In this document: positions 6,798 to 14,552 of the stretch, piece after piece
Layout: each line of letters opens with the position of its first letter
Numbering within the stretch: the first letter of the stretch is position 1
Assembly (NCBI GenBank): GCA_944380515.1
Contig: CALWHT010000014.1
Coordinates: 57,304-121,303 of the forward strand
Length of the DNA: 64,000 bases
Origin: an uncultured Roseburia sp.
Lineage (GTDB): Bacteria > Bacillota > Clostridia > Lachnospirales > Lachnospiraceae
Reading direction: 5' to 3'
Made by a program: the position numbers and the translations under genes
The notes under the pieces: generated by a model
What the model was told of the DNA's origin: nothing
What the model saw: the letters and a program-made list of their open reading frames with translations, nothing else
Databases searched by the model: none

Positions 6798-8504
6798 ATG
6801 CAGAAAAAATGGTGGCATGACAAGGTGGCGTATCAGATTTATCCCAAAAGCTTTATGGACAGCAACGGGGACGGAATCGGAGATTTAAGAGGAATTATTT
6901 CGAAACTCGACTATTTAAAGGAACTCGGAATTGACATTATCTGGCTTTCTCCGATTTATAAATCCCCGTTTGTAGACCAGGGATACGATATTTCGGATTA
7001 TTATCAGATTGCGGAGGAGTTCGGGACAATGGAGGAATTTGATGAGCTCCTTGCCGAGGCGAAAAAGCGGGATATGTATATTCTGATGGATCTGGTAGTC
7101 AATCACTGCTCGAGCCAGCATGAATATTTTCAGAAGGCACTAAGCGACCCGGACGGGGAATATGCGGACTATTTTTATTTTGTGAAGGGGAAGGACGGCA
7201 GGGAGCCGAGTAATTACCGCTCCTATTTTGGCGGAAAAGCGTGGGAGCCGGTGCCGGGAACCGACAAATACTATCTTCACATGTTCGCAAAGGAGCAGCC
7301 GGATTTGAACTGGGAGAATCCCGCGCTGCGCCGCAAGGTGTACGATATGATGAACTGGTGGCTCAAAAAGGGGCTCGGCGGCTTTCGGATTGATGCGATT
7401 ATCAATATAAAAAAGGATATAAATTTCCCGTCCTTTCCGCCGGACGGACCGGACGGGCTCGTCTCCTGTGTAAAAATGGTCGAGGAGGTAAACGGAGTCG
7501 GTGAATTTTTAGAGGAAATGAAGCATGAGACCTTTGAGAAATTTGACGCGTTTACCGTGGGTGAGGTTTTTAATATGAAGGAGGATGAGCTGCGGGAATT
7601 TATCGGAGAGGATGGACATTTTTCCAGTATGTTTGATTTTTCGGCGCACGAGCTCACCTACGGGGAGCACGGCTGGTATGATGCTAAGCCGGTAGAGTTT
7701 CGCCGCTGGCGTGAAATTCTCTTTGCCTCCCAAAAGGAGATGGAGGGAATCGGCTTTAAGGCCAATATCATCGAGAACCACGACGAGCCGAGGGGGGCAA
7801 GCCGTTATCTGCCGGAATATGCGAGGAACGAGGCCGGAAAAAAGATGCTTGCGACAACTTCCATTTTGCTGCGCGGTATACCGTTTATTTATCAGGGCCA
7901 GGAAATCGGAATGACAAACTGCAAAAGAGACGATATTTCGGAATACGATGACATCAGCACGAAGGATCAGTATCAGGTGGCGATTGAAGCGGGGTGCACA
8001 AAGGACGAGGCGCTGCGCGCCTGCTATGAAAACAGCAGGGACAATGCCAGGACACCGATGCAGTGGAGCGGTGAGGAAAACGCCGGGTTTACCGGCGGAA
8101 GGCCATGGCTTTCCGTAAATCCCAACTATACGGAGATTAATGTTTTGGAGCAGGAGAGCAGGGAGGATTCGGTGCTTTCCTACTATAAAAAGCTGATTGC
8201 GCTGCGGAAGGCGCCTGAGTATAAGGAAACCTTCACCTACGGAAGCTTTCAGCCCATTTATGAGGAAACGGAAAATATTTTCGGGTTTTTAAGAGTATCA
8301 AAAGAAAGCGGACAGCGGATTTTAACAGCCGCGAATTTCGGAAAGGAAGCCTGTACGCTTTCCCTGCCGGGAACAGCAAAAAAGGTCCTCTTATCCAACA
8401 TGAAAAAAGAAAGCGAAGCGGAGGCGGAAATCAGAACGCTCGGCCGTCTCCCGCTGGAAAGCTGCGAGGCTATTGTGCTGCTGCTTGAAGGAGGAGAAGA
8501 GTAG
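6798..8504 (+). CDS. GH13 alpha-glucosidase, probably alpha-1,4-active
   Basis: This 568-residue enzyme belongs to glycoside hydrolase family 13 (oligo-1,6-glucosidase/maltase group). The catalytic residues are all present: nucleophile D199 in GFRIDAI, acid/base E256 in TVGEVF, and the transition-state D329 in ENHDEP. Region I is DLVVNH. Residue 200, just after the nucleophile, is Ala. In this family Val there is associated with alpha-1,6 and Ala or Thr with alpha-1,4 cleavage, so maltose or malto-oligosaccharides are the likelier substrates. There is no signal peptide, so it acts in the cytoplasm on imported sugars. The start follows AAGGAGG. It is divergent from an AraC regulator, which probably controls it; no transporter genes accompany it. 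Confidence 0.93.
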   Translation: MQKKWWHDKVAYQIYPKSFMDSNGDGIGDLRGIISKLDYLKELGIDIIWLSPIYKSPFVDQGYDISDYYQIAEEFGTMEEFDELLAEAKKRDMYILMDLVVNHCSSQHEYFQKALSDPDGEYADYFYFVKGKDGREPSNYRSYFGGKAWEPVPGTDKYYLHMFAKEQPDLNWENPALRRKVYDMMNWWLKKGLGGFRIDAIINIKKDINFPSFPPDGPDGLVSCVKMVEEVNGVGEFLEEMKHETFEKFDAFTVGEVFNMKEDELREFIGEDGHFSSMFDFSAHELTYGEHGWYDAKPVEFRRWREILFASQKEMEGIGFKANIIENHDEPRGASRYLPEYARNEAGKKMLATTSILLRGIPFIYQGQEIGMTNCKRDDISEYDDISTKDQYQVAIEAGCTKDEALRACYENSRDNARTPMQWSGEENAGFTGGRPWLSVNPNYTEINVLEQESREDSVLSYYKKLIALRKAPEYKETFTYGSFQPIYEETENIFGFLRVSKESGQRILTAANFGKEACTLSLPGTAKKVLLSNMKKESEAEAEIRTLGRLPLESCEAIVLLLEGGEE

Positions 8505-8508
8505 GAAC

Positions 8509-8603
8509 TTTACACAGAATTGACCTGAATTTTACAAAAACCATACAGAAACCGCTAAAAAATTTTACATTCATTTGACGTTCCGGCGCCTGTCTGTTAT
8601 GTT
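8509..8603 (+). promoter_or_regulatory. 11-bp-phased Pho-box-like repeats and promoter of the Na+/phosphate cotransporter
   Basis: TTTACA (8509), TTGACC (8520), TTTACA (8531), CATACA (8542), a degenerate unit (8553), TTTACA (8564) and TTGACG (8575) occur at exact 11-base intervals. The last unit doubles as the -35 box, with TATGTT at 8598-8603 after 17 bases. Bacillus PhoP boxes are TT(A/C/T)A(C/T)A repeats with about 5-base gaps, so this reads as a PhoP-type activation site in front of a phosphate transporter. WalR boxes are similar when read on the other strand, so the assignment rests on gene context. Confidence 0.75.
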
Positions 8604-8692
8604 GGAAAAAGCGCGTGTCCCTTTCCGGGGAAGGAAAAGGGAATGTGCAAATCACTGACCGCATACAAATGAAGTAGGGAAAGAGGAAAATT

Positions 8693-10330
8693 ATGGGATT
8701 GAAAGAATTTGCATCACTGTTGGGCGGGTTAGCGCTGTTTCTGTATGGAATGAATATGATGAGCCAGGGCATGGAAGCTGCCGCCGGCAATAAAATGAAA
8801 CAGATTTTGGAGCGCCTGACCTCAAATCGGTTTATGGGCGTGCTGGTGGGAGCCGTGATAACGGCCATTATCCAGTCTTCGTCGGCGACGACGGTTATGG
8901 TCGTAGGCTTTGTCAATTCGGGAATGATGACGCTGCGCCAGGCAGTCGGCGTTATTATGGGGGCAAACATAGGAACCACGATTACCGGTCAGCTCATTGC
9001 GCTTGATGTGAGCGCCATTGCGCCGTTTATTGCGTTTTTCGGGGTGGTTCTCGTTGTCTTTTTAAAGAAGCCGAAGCTGCGCAATGTCGGTGGGATCCTC
9101 GCGGGACTCGGAGTGCTTTTCATCGGTATGGAAATGATGAGCACGGCGATGATGCCGCTGCGCGATAATGAGACATTTATCAACATGATGACAAAATTTT
9201 CCAATCCCCTTCTGGGAATCCTGGCGGGAGCTGTATTCACGGCGCTGATACAGTCCTCCTCCGCTTCCGTGGGAATTTTACAGGCGCTTGCGAACAGTGG
9301 GGCGATTTCCTTTTCCGGAGCGGTTTACGTACTGTTCGGACAGAATATCGGTACCTGTATTACCGCACTGCTTGCCTCCATCGGCACGAACCGGAATGCG
9401 AAACGGACAACAATTATTCATCTTTCGTTTAATATCATCGGAACGATCGTGTTTACGATTTTGTGTATCTGTACACCGCTCACCTATTTTGTCGGAAGAT
9501 TAACACCGGCAAATCCAGCGGCGCAGATTGCAAATATGCATACCATATTTAATATTGTGACCACGCTTCTTCTTTTGCCTGCCGCAAATCTTCTGGCGAA
9601 ATTTGCGGAGAAGGTGCTCCCGGATGTGGAGGAGCCCGTACAGGGAATGCATCTGGAATATCTGAAGAATATCAAGCAGGTTCGGGACGGTAAATTCGGT
9701 ACCTCTGCAATCAATATTGAGCAGACGCACCGGGAGATTGCGCGTATGCTTGAAATGGCAAAAAAAAACGTGTGTGACAGCTTTTCCGCGGTTTTAGACA
9801 GCAGGACCGCGTATGTTCCGGCGGTGGAGGAAAAAGAGGAATATCTCGATTATCTCAATCAGGAGATTTCCAGATACATATCCAGCAATATGGCCCATGA
9901 GACGAGCGAGGAGGGAAGCCGGATATTAAGCGCCTACTTTAAAATTACGGGCAATATCGAAAGAATCGGCGACCATGCCATGAACATCTGCGGTTACTCG
10001 GAGCGCCTTAAGGAAAAGGGCGTAAAGCTTTCTGAAGCAGCAAAAGAGGAAATCAGCCAGATGCAGAAAACCTGCGAGGAGCTTTTGGGAATACTTCTTA
10101 ACGAAAAGCTGGAGGCGCTTGATGAGCTGAGCAGGATTTCCGCGCTGGAGCAGAGAATCGACGATATGACAGACGATTATCGGGAGCATATGTTAAAGCG
10201 GATAAAAAATGGGACATGCTCTGAGGAGGGAAGTATCCTTTTTTCGGAGATGCTGACGGATTTTGAGAGAATCGGCGACCATGCGTTGAACATTGCCCAG
10301 GAAATGACACAAATCAGGCTTGTGGAATAG
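8693..10330 (+). CDS. Na+/phosphate cotransporter with C-terminal PhoU-like domain
   Basis: A 545-residue membrane protein of the NptA/Na-Pi cotransporter II family. Residues 1-320 hold two homologous half-units, each with the QSSSA signature: AIIQSSSATTVMVVGFVNSG and ALIQSSSASVGILQALANSG. These form the paired re-entrant loops that bind Na+ and phosphate. Residues about 340-545 are a cytoplasmic PhoU-like helical domain, recognisable by the repeated ERIGDHAMNI and ERIGDHALNI motifs. It imports phosphate using the sodium gradient, and the PhoU part probably senses or gates. Its promoter carries phased Pho-box-like repeats, and it is followed by its own terminator, so it is a single-gene transcript. 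Confidence 0.94.
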   Translation: MGLKEFASLLGGLALFLYGMNMMSQGMEAAAGNKMKQILERLTSNRFMGVLVGAVITAIIQSSSATTVMVVGFVNSGMMTLRQAVGVIMGANIGTTITGQLIALDVSAIAPFIAFFGVVLVVFLKKPKLRNVGGILAGLGVLFIGMEMMSTAMMPLRDNETFINMMTKFSNPLLGILAGAVFTALIQSSSASVGILQALANSGAISFSGAVYVLFGQNIGTCITALLASIGTNRNAKRTTIIHLSFNIIGTIVFTILCICTPLTYFVGRLTPANPAAQIANMHTIFNIVTTLLLLPAANLLAKFAEKVLPDVEEPVQGMHLEYLKNIKQVRDGKFGTSAINIEQTHREIARMLEMAKKNVCDSFSAVLDSRTAYVPAVEEKEEYLDYLNQEISRYISSNMAHETSEEGSRILSAYFKITGNIERIGDHAMNICGYSERLKEKGVKLSEAAKEEISQMQKTCEELLGILLNEKLEALDELSRISALEQRIDDMTDDYREHMLKRIKNGTCSEEGSILFSEMLTDFERIGDHALNIAQEMTQIRLVE

Positions 10331-10380
10331 AATGGGATGAACTTGTTTCGGGAAAAAAATAAATAATCAGACAACAGGTA

Positions 10381-10421
10381 AAAAAGTGCGGAAAAATTAT
10401 TCAATTTTTTTGCGCTTTTTT
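10381..10421 (+). terminator. Intrinsic terminator after the phosphate cotransporter
   Basis: An 18-bp A/T-rich stem (AAAAAGTGCGGAAAAATT paired with the arm ending in GCGCTTTTT, including G-U pairs) has a 4-base loop and ends in a T-tract. It separates the transporter from the deacetylase. Confidence 0.75.
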
Positions 10422-10423
10422 AT

Positions 10424-10450
10424 TTGAAAACCGGAAAAATGTGTTACAAT
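10424..10450 (+). promoter_or_regulatory. Probable promoter of the deacetylase-bactofilin genes
   Basis: TTGAAA at 10424-10429 and TACAAT at 10445-10450 with an upstream TG (extended -10) are 15 bases apart, a short spacer. It lies just after the terminator and 34 bases before the deacetylase start. Confidence 0.5.
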
Positions 10451-10484
10451 AAGTAAGTATTAACGATTACCTTGGGGGTTCTGC

Positions 10485-11483
10485 ATGCAGGAGAAAGATT
10501 CAGAGGCACTTTACAATCAGCGAAGACGAAGAAAACGAGTAGGAAGGATCAGGAACGGTATTATTATAACGATTACGGGATGGATTATCCTCTCGATGGT
10601 GTTGATTATCTGTCTGTTCGTGAAGCTGGTTTCTCTGGAGAAAAAGCTGGACCGCCTGGTTGTAGGCAGTTCGGCGGTCAGTGCAAATGCATATCACCTG
10701 AACGGGGTGCCGGAGATTGACGGTGCGGTGCTTGGAGATACGGAACAGCTTTTGGATACCGGGCAGACCGAAACCGAAGAGATGGGCTGGGAAAAGGTTA
10801 CGCCGCCTGCGGTCGGAATCTCGGATGAGGAGAATCTGGCTTCGGAGGGAGACGTACATAAGGTTTATCTGACGTTTGACGACGGCCCTTCCGGAAATAC
10901 GGAGGAAATACTCGACATATTGGCCTCTTATGGAGTAAAGGCGACCTTTTTTGTGACCGGCACAGAGGATGAGGAGCTGATTCCTTTGTATCAGAGAATT
11001 GTGGATGAGGGACATACGTTGGGAATGCACTCATATTCCAATAAATACAGCGTGATTTATCAGTCCATGGAAGCATTCGAGGAGGATTACCGGAGACTTA
11101 AGGATTATCTGCAGGAGAATGCGGGGGTGGAAAGCCTGTATTACCGGTTCCCGGGAGGCAGCAGCAATCAGATCAGCAATGTTCCGATGGAGCAGCTGAT
11201 ACATTTCCTGAATACGCAGGGCACGGTATATTTTGACTGGAATGTTTCGGCGGGAGACGCTTCCTCCGCCTACAGTGCGGCGGAAATAGTTGAAAATGTG
11301 ACAGAGGATGTAGTAAAATATAAAACGTCAGTAGTTTTGCTGCACGATTCATCGGATAAGTCAACAACGGTGGAGGCGCTCGGTCCCCTGATAGAGGCGC
11401 TGCAGGGGATGGGAGCGGAAATTCTGCCGATTGATGAAGATACACAGGTTATCCAGTCCGTAAAGGCGGACACGGTCGGATAA
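10485..11483 (+). CDS. Membrane-anchored polysaccharide deacetylase (NodB/CE4 fold)
   Basis: A 332-residue protein with a basic N-terminus, a signal anchor at about residues 24-47 (GIIITITGWIILSMVLIICL) and an extracellular NodB domain from about residue 125. CE4 motifs: catalytic Asp in TFDDGP (about 132-133), RFPGG, the DWN motif, and LLHD near the end. The second metal site is altered: HSYSN replaces the usual H-S/T-x-x-H, with N186 where the second His ligand is expected. Family members remove acetyl groups from peptidoglycan GlcNAc or other polysaccharides. The odd ligand makes activity uncertain. It is followed 25 bases later by a bactofilin, a wall-linked cytoskeletal protein, which supports a wall role. 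Confidence 0.88.
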   Translation: MQEKDSEALYNQRRRRKRVGRIRNGIIITITGWIILSMVLIICLFVKLVSLEKKLDRLVVGSSAVSANAYHLNGVPEIDGAVLGDTEQLLDTGQTETEEMGWEKVTPPAVGISDEENLASEGDVHKVYLTFDDGPSGNTEEILDILASYGVKATFFVTGTEDEELIPLYQRIVDEGHTLGMHSYSNKYSVIYQSMEAFEEDYRRLKDYLQENAGVESLYYRFPGGSSNQISNVPMEQLIHFLNTQGTVYFDWNVSAGDASSAYSAAEIVENVTEDVVKYKTSVVLLHDSSDKSTTVEALGPLIEALQGMGAEILPIDEDTQVIQSVKADTVG

Positions 11484-11508
11484 CTGAAAAATAAACGGAG
11501 GAATGGAC

Positions 11509-12357
11509 ATGGGATTTTTTAAGGATTTTAAAGATGACTTCTCGCAGGCAGTCAATGATTTGCTGCCCGAGGATGAAAAGCTCGAAAAAGAAACGAACGA
11601 GGATGATTTAGTGGTCAACACGCTCGAAGGAGAAGTGGATGTACAGTCGGAGTTATCGAAGCTCGACGGTCTGTTGGAGCAGGTGACAAGACAGGAGGCA
11701 GAGAAAGGAGCCGCTGCAAAAGCTGCGGCGCAGCAGACATCCGTGCCGACACAGAGCGCGGCGGCAGTGCCCCCGGTACAGGGCGCGGCTGCGTTGAGAA
11801 ATGAAACGGTACAGAATATTACAAAAGCAACCCAGGAGGAGAGAAAAATGGCTGACAATGTAGCAACACCGATAACAAATCAGAATGCACAAGTTTCCGA
11901 TGAGGTTTCCGTGATTACGGAGGGCACGGTGATCCGTGGAGATATTGTATCTGACGGCTCGCTTGACGTGAGAGGACAGGTGGAAGGAAATGTCGGATGC
12001 AACGGTAAGCTGGTAGTGACCGGCGTTGTAAACGGCAACAGCAGCGCTTCCGAATTTTTTGCAGACGCGGCGAAGATTGAGGGAGAGGTAGTAAGCACCG
12101 GCACAGTAAAAATCGGTCTTGGTTCCGTTGTTATCGGAAATATCACTTCTACCTCCGCAGTGATTGCCGGGGCAATCAAAGGAGATATCGATGTTCAGGG
12201 ACCGGTTGTTGTGGATACCTCTGCAGTCGTGATGGGCAATATCAAATCGCGTTCCGTGCAGATTAATAACGGTGCGGTAATTGAAGGCTTCTGTTCTCAG
12301 AGCTATTCCGATGTGGACGTGCAGAGCCTGTTCGAATCCAAGAAAGGAAATGAATAA
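11509..12357 (+). CDS. Bactofilin-type polymer-forming protein with long N-terminal extension
   Basis: Residues about 135-265 form a bactofilin (polymer-forming cytoskeletal) domain of short right-handed beta-helix repeats, seen in EGTVIRGDIVSDGSLDVRGQ, VEGNVGCNGKLVVTGVVNG and IKGDIDVQGPVVVDTSAVVM. The first 130 residues are acidic then Ala/Gln-rich and probably disordered or coiled; their start (FFKDFKDDFSQAVND) could be an amphipathic membrane-targeting helix. ATG 11509 is preferred over 11503 because GGAGG lies 7 bases before it. Bactofilins polymerise without nucleotide and scaffold wall-synthesis or shape factors at the membrane. Here it follows a deacetylase and precedes pyrH by 5 bases, so it may share the pyrH transcript. 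Confidence 0.87.
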   Translation: MGFFKDFKDDFSQAVNDLLPEDEKLEKETNEDDLVVNTLEGEVDVQSELSKLDGLLEQVTRQEAEKGAAAKAAAQQTSVPTQSAAAVPPVQGAAALRNETVQNITKATQEERKMADNVATPITNQNAQVSDEVSVITEGTVIRGDIVSDGSLDVRGQVEGNVGCNGKLVVTGVVNGNSSASEFFADAAKIEGEVVSTGTVKIGLGSVVIGNITSTSAVIAGAIKGDIDVQGPVVVDTSAVVMGNIKSRSVQINNGAVIEGFCSQSYSDVDVQSLFESKKGNE

Positions 12358-12362
12358 TCGGA

Positions 12363-13058
12363 ATGAAAAGAGTATTCTTAAAGTTAAGCGGGGAAGCCCT
12401 TGCGGGGGAAAAGCATACCGGTTTTGATGAGCCGACGGTGACGGAGGTTGCCAGACAGGTCCGGCAAATCACGGACATGGGTGTGCAGGTCGGAATCGTT
12501 ATTGGCGGCGGTAACTTCTGGAGAGGGAGGACCAGCGAGACGATTGACCGCACCAAGGCGGATCAGATTGGCATGCTTGCGACCGTTATGAACTGTATCT
12601 ATGTGTCAGAGATTTTCCGCTCCGTGGGGATGAAAACACAGATTCTGACACCGTTTGAGTGCGGAAGCATGACAAAGCTCTTTTCGAAGGATCGCGCAAA
12701 TAAGTACTTTGAACGCGGAATGGTGGTATTTTTCGCGGGCGGTACGGGACAGCCTTATTTTTCCACAGATACGGGAATCGTGCTGCGCGCTGTCGAGATG
12801 GAGGCTGAGGGCATTTATCTTGCCAAAGCGATTGACGGTGTTTATGACAGCGACCCGAAGGTGAATCCGAGCGCGGTGAAATACGATGAGGTCTCCATTC
12901 AGGAGGTTATTGATAAGAAGCTGGCAGTTGTGGATTTGACAGCCTCCATCATGTGTATGGAGAATAAGATGTCGATGTATGTATTCGGCTTAAACGAAGA
13001 GAATAGTATTGTAAAGGCAATGACAGGCGAATTCAGCGGTACAAAGGTTACCGTATAG
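12363..13058 (+). CDS. pyrH: UMP kinase
   Basis: A 231-residue bacterial UMP kinase of the amino-acid-kinase fold, which phosphorylates UMP to UDP with ATP in pyrimidine nucleotide synthesis. Signature segments are the N-terminal FLKLSGEALAGE, the GGGNFWRGR glycine-rich loop, FAGGTGQPYFSTDT, and the ATP-site KAIDGVYDSDP. The enzyme is normally hexameric, UTP-inhibited and, in many species, GTP-activated. It has a weak ribosome site and starts five bases after the bactofilin stop. It is followed by frr, 12 bases downstream, the classical bacterial order. In most Firmicutes rpsB-tsf lies just upstream; here that pair is 8 kb away. Confidence 0.97.
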   Translation: MKRVFLKLSGEALAGEKHTGFDEPTVTEVARQVRQITDMGVQVGIVIGGGNFWRGRTSETIDRTKADQIGMLATVMNCIYVSEIFRSVGMKTQILTPFECGSMTKLFSKDRANKYFERGMVVFFAGGTGQPYFSTDTGIVLRAVEMEAEGIYLAKAIDGVYDSDPKVNPSAVKYDEVSIQEVIDKKLAVVDLTASIMCMENKMSMYVFGLNEENSIVKAMTGEFSGTKVTV

Positions 13059-13070
13059 CACAGGAAGGGT

Positions 13071-13637
13071 ATGGTTTCATATATGGATGAGAGATTGGTT
13101 CAGTATGACGATAAAATGAAAAAAACGATGCATAATTTGTCTGAGGAATTTGGAAGCATCCGTGCGGGAAGGGCGAACCCTCACGTGCTTGACAAATTGA
13201 GGGTAGATTATTACGGAACTCCTACCGCGATTCAGCAGGTGGCGAATGTCAATGTTCCGGAGCCGAGAATGATTCAGATCCAGCCGTGGGAGGCATCCAT
13301 GGTAAAGGAAATTGAAAAGGCAATCCTGACTTCGGATTTGGGAATTAATCCGACCAACGACGGTAAGGTGATCCGCCTTGTTTTCCCGGAGCTTACGGAA
13401 GAAAGACGTAAGGAGTTGGCAAAGGATGTCAAGAAAAAGGGCGAGAATGCAAAGGTTGCAATCCGTAATATCCGCCGTGACGCCAACGATTCCTTTAAAA
13501 AGCTGAGCAAATCGGCAGATGTTTCCGAGGATGAAATCAAAGAGCTTGAGGACGGCGTACAGAAGCTGACCGACAAATATATTGCAGAGATTGACAGGGC
13601 AGTGGAAGAGAAGTCAAAGGAGATTCTTACGGTATAA
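13071..13637 (+). CDS. frr: Ribosome recycling factor
   Basis: RRF works with EF-G to split post-termination ribosomes. The 188-residue frame has the family core FGSIRAGRANPHVLDKLRVD and YYGTPTAIQQVANVNVPEPR, followed by the long three-helix bundle. An alternative start at ATG 13083 would give 184 residues, closer to the usual 185, but its AGGAAGG ribosome site (13062-13068) is far away; with 13071 that site is very close. The true start is therefore uncertain by four codons. It is co-transcribed with pyrH and followed by a terminator-like hairpin at 13685. Confidence 0.96.
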   Translation: MVSYMDERLVQYDDKMKKTMHNLSEEFGSIRAGRANPHVLDKLRVDYYGTPTAIQQVANVNVPEPRMIQIQPWEASMVKEIEKAILTSDLGINPTNDGKVIRLVFPELTEERRKELAKDVKKKGENAKVAIRNIRRDANDSFKKLSKSADVSEDEIKELEDGVQKLTDKYIAEIDRAVEEKSKEILTV

Positions 13638-13684
13638 ACCGCGGCAGAGATTCCGACAAGGTGAACCGAAGCATGGCATATGGG

Positions 13685-13715
13685 TGAGGACATGGCAGGC
13701 GCGTGTCCTCATTTT
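13685..13715 (+). terminator. Terminator-like hairpin after frr
   Basis: An 8-bp perfect stem TGAGGACA/TGTCCTCA (13685-13692, 13704-13711) with an 11-base loop is followed by only four T residues. It probably gives partial termination between frr and uppS. Confidence 0.55.
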
Positions 13716-13820
13716 CACTTTGTGAGAAAGGATTTCATCGCTGCTGTGTGTAAGCAAAAATTTAGAATTAAGACACGATTCTTTCATAAAATGATGCAAG
13801 AATAAACAAGGAGGAATTCA

Positions 13821-14534
13821 ATGAAAATCCCACGTCATGTTGCGATTATATTGGATGGGAACGGAAGATGGGCAAAGAGCAAGGGAATGCCCAGAAACTA
13901 CGGGCATACCGCAGGCGCGAAGAATGTGGAGACGGTCTGTGCGGCTGCGTATGATCTTGGAATCAAATATGTCACCATGTACGCGTTTTCCACGGAGAAC
14001 TGGAACCGCCCGGAGGGAGAAGTGGCGGCCCTGATGAAGCTTTTGGAAAGCTATCTGAAAAATTGTATTAAAACGGCGGACAAAAATAACATGAGAGTAC
14101 GGGTCATCGGGGATACCATGCGTTTATCGGAAAAGTTTCAGGAGCAGATAAGGCTGCTGGAAGAGGCTTCAAAAAAGAACGACGGCCTGTACCTGCAAAT
14201 TGCCATCAACTACGGGAGCAGGGATGAAATCATCCGGGCCATGCGGCGTTATTTTTCCGATATTGAGGCAGGGAAATGCAGTGCGGAAGAGATTTCGGAG
14301 GAAGTATTCGAGCAGTACCTGGATACGGCGGGGGTTCCGGACCCGGATCTTTTAATCCGTACCAGCGGAGAGCAGAGGCTGTCGAATTACCTGCTGTGGC
14401 AGCTTGCCTACAGCGAGTTTTATTTTACCGAGGTTCCGTGGCCGGAGTTCGGAAAAGAAGAATTAGAAAAAGCGATTGAAGCGTATAATAGTAGAGACAG
14501 AAGATTTGGCGGACTTGCACCAGAGATAAAGTAG
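13821..14534 (+). CDS. uppS: Undecaprenyl diphosphate synthase (cis-prenyltransferase)
   Basis: The 237-residue enzyme extends farnesyl diphosphate with eight isopentenyl units to C55, the lipid carrier precursor for peptidoglycan and other wall polymers. All family regions are visible: HVAIILDGNGRWAK with catalytic Asp12, the FSTENW loop (YAFSTENWNRP), and the C-terminal DLLIRTSGEQRLSNYLLWQL with PPi-binding Arg residues. The ribosome site AGGAGG precedes ATG 13821. It begins the uppS-cdsA-dxr-rseP-ispG-polC series, a conserved Firmicute order that supplies membrane and isoprenoid precursors. The upstream gap of 183 bases holds the frr hairpin and an AT-rich stretch that may contain a promoter. 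Confidence 0.97.
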   Translation: MKIPRHVAIILDGNGRWAKSKGMPRNYGHTAGAKNVETVCAAAYDLGIKYVTMYAFSTENWNRPEGEVAALMKLLESYLKNCIKTADKNNMRVRVIGDTMRLSEKFQEQIRLLEEASKKNDGLYLQIAINYGSRDEIIRAMRRYFSDIEAGKCSAEEISEEVFEQYLDTAGVPDPDLLIRTSGEQRLSNYLLWQLAYSEFYFTEVPWPEFGKEELEKAIEAYNSRDRRFGGLAPEIK

Positions 14535-14552
14535 GGTCCGGGGAGGAAGGAT

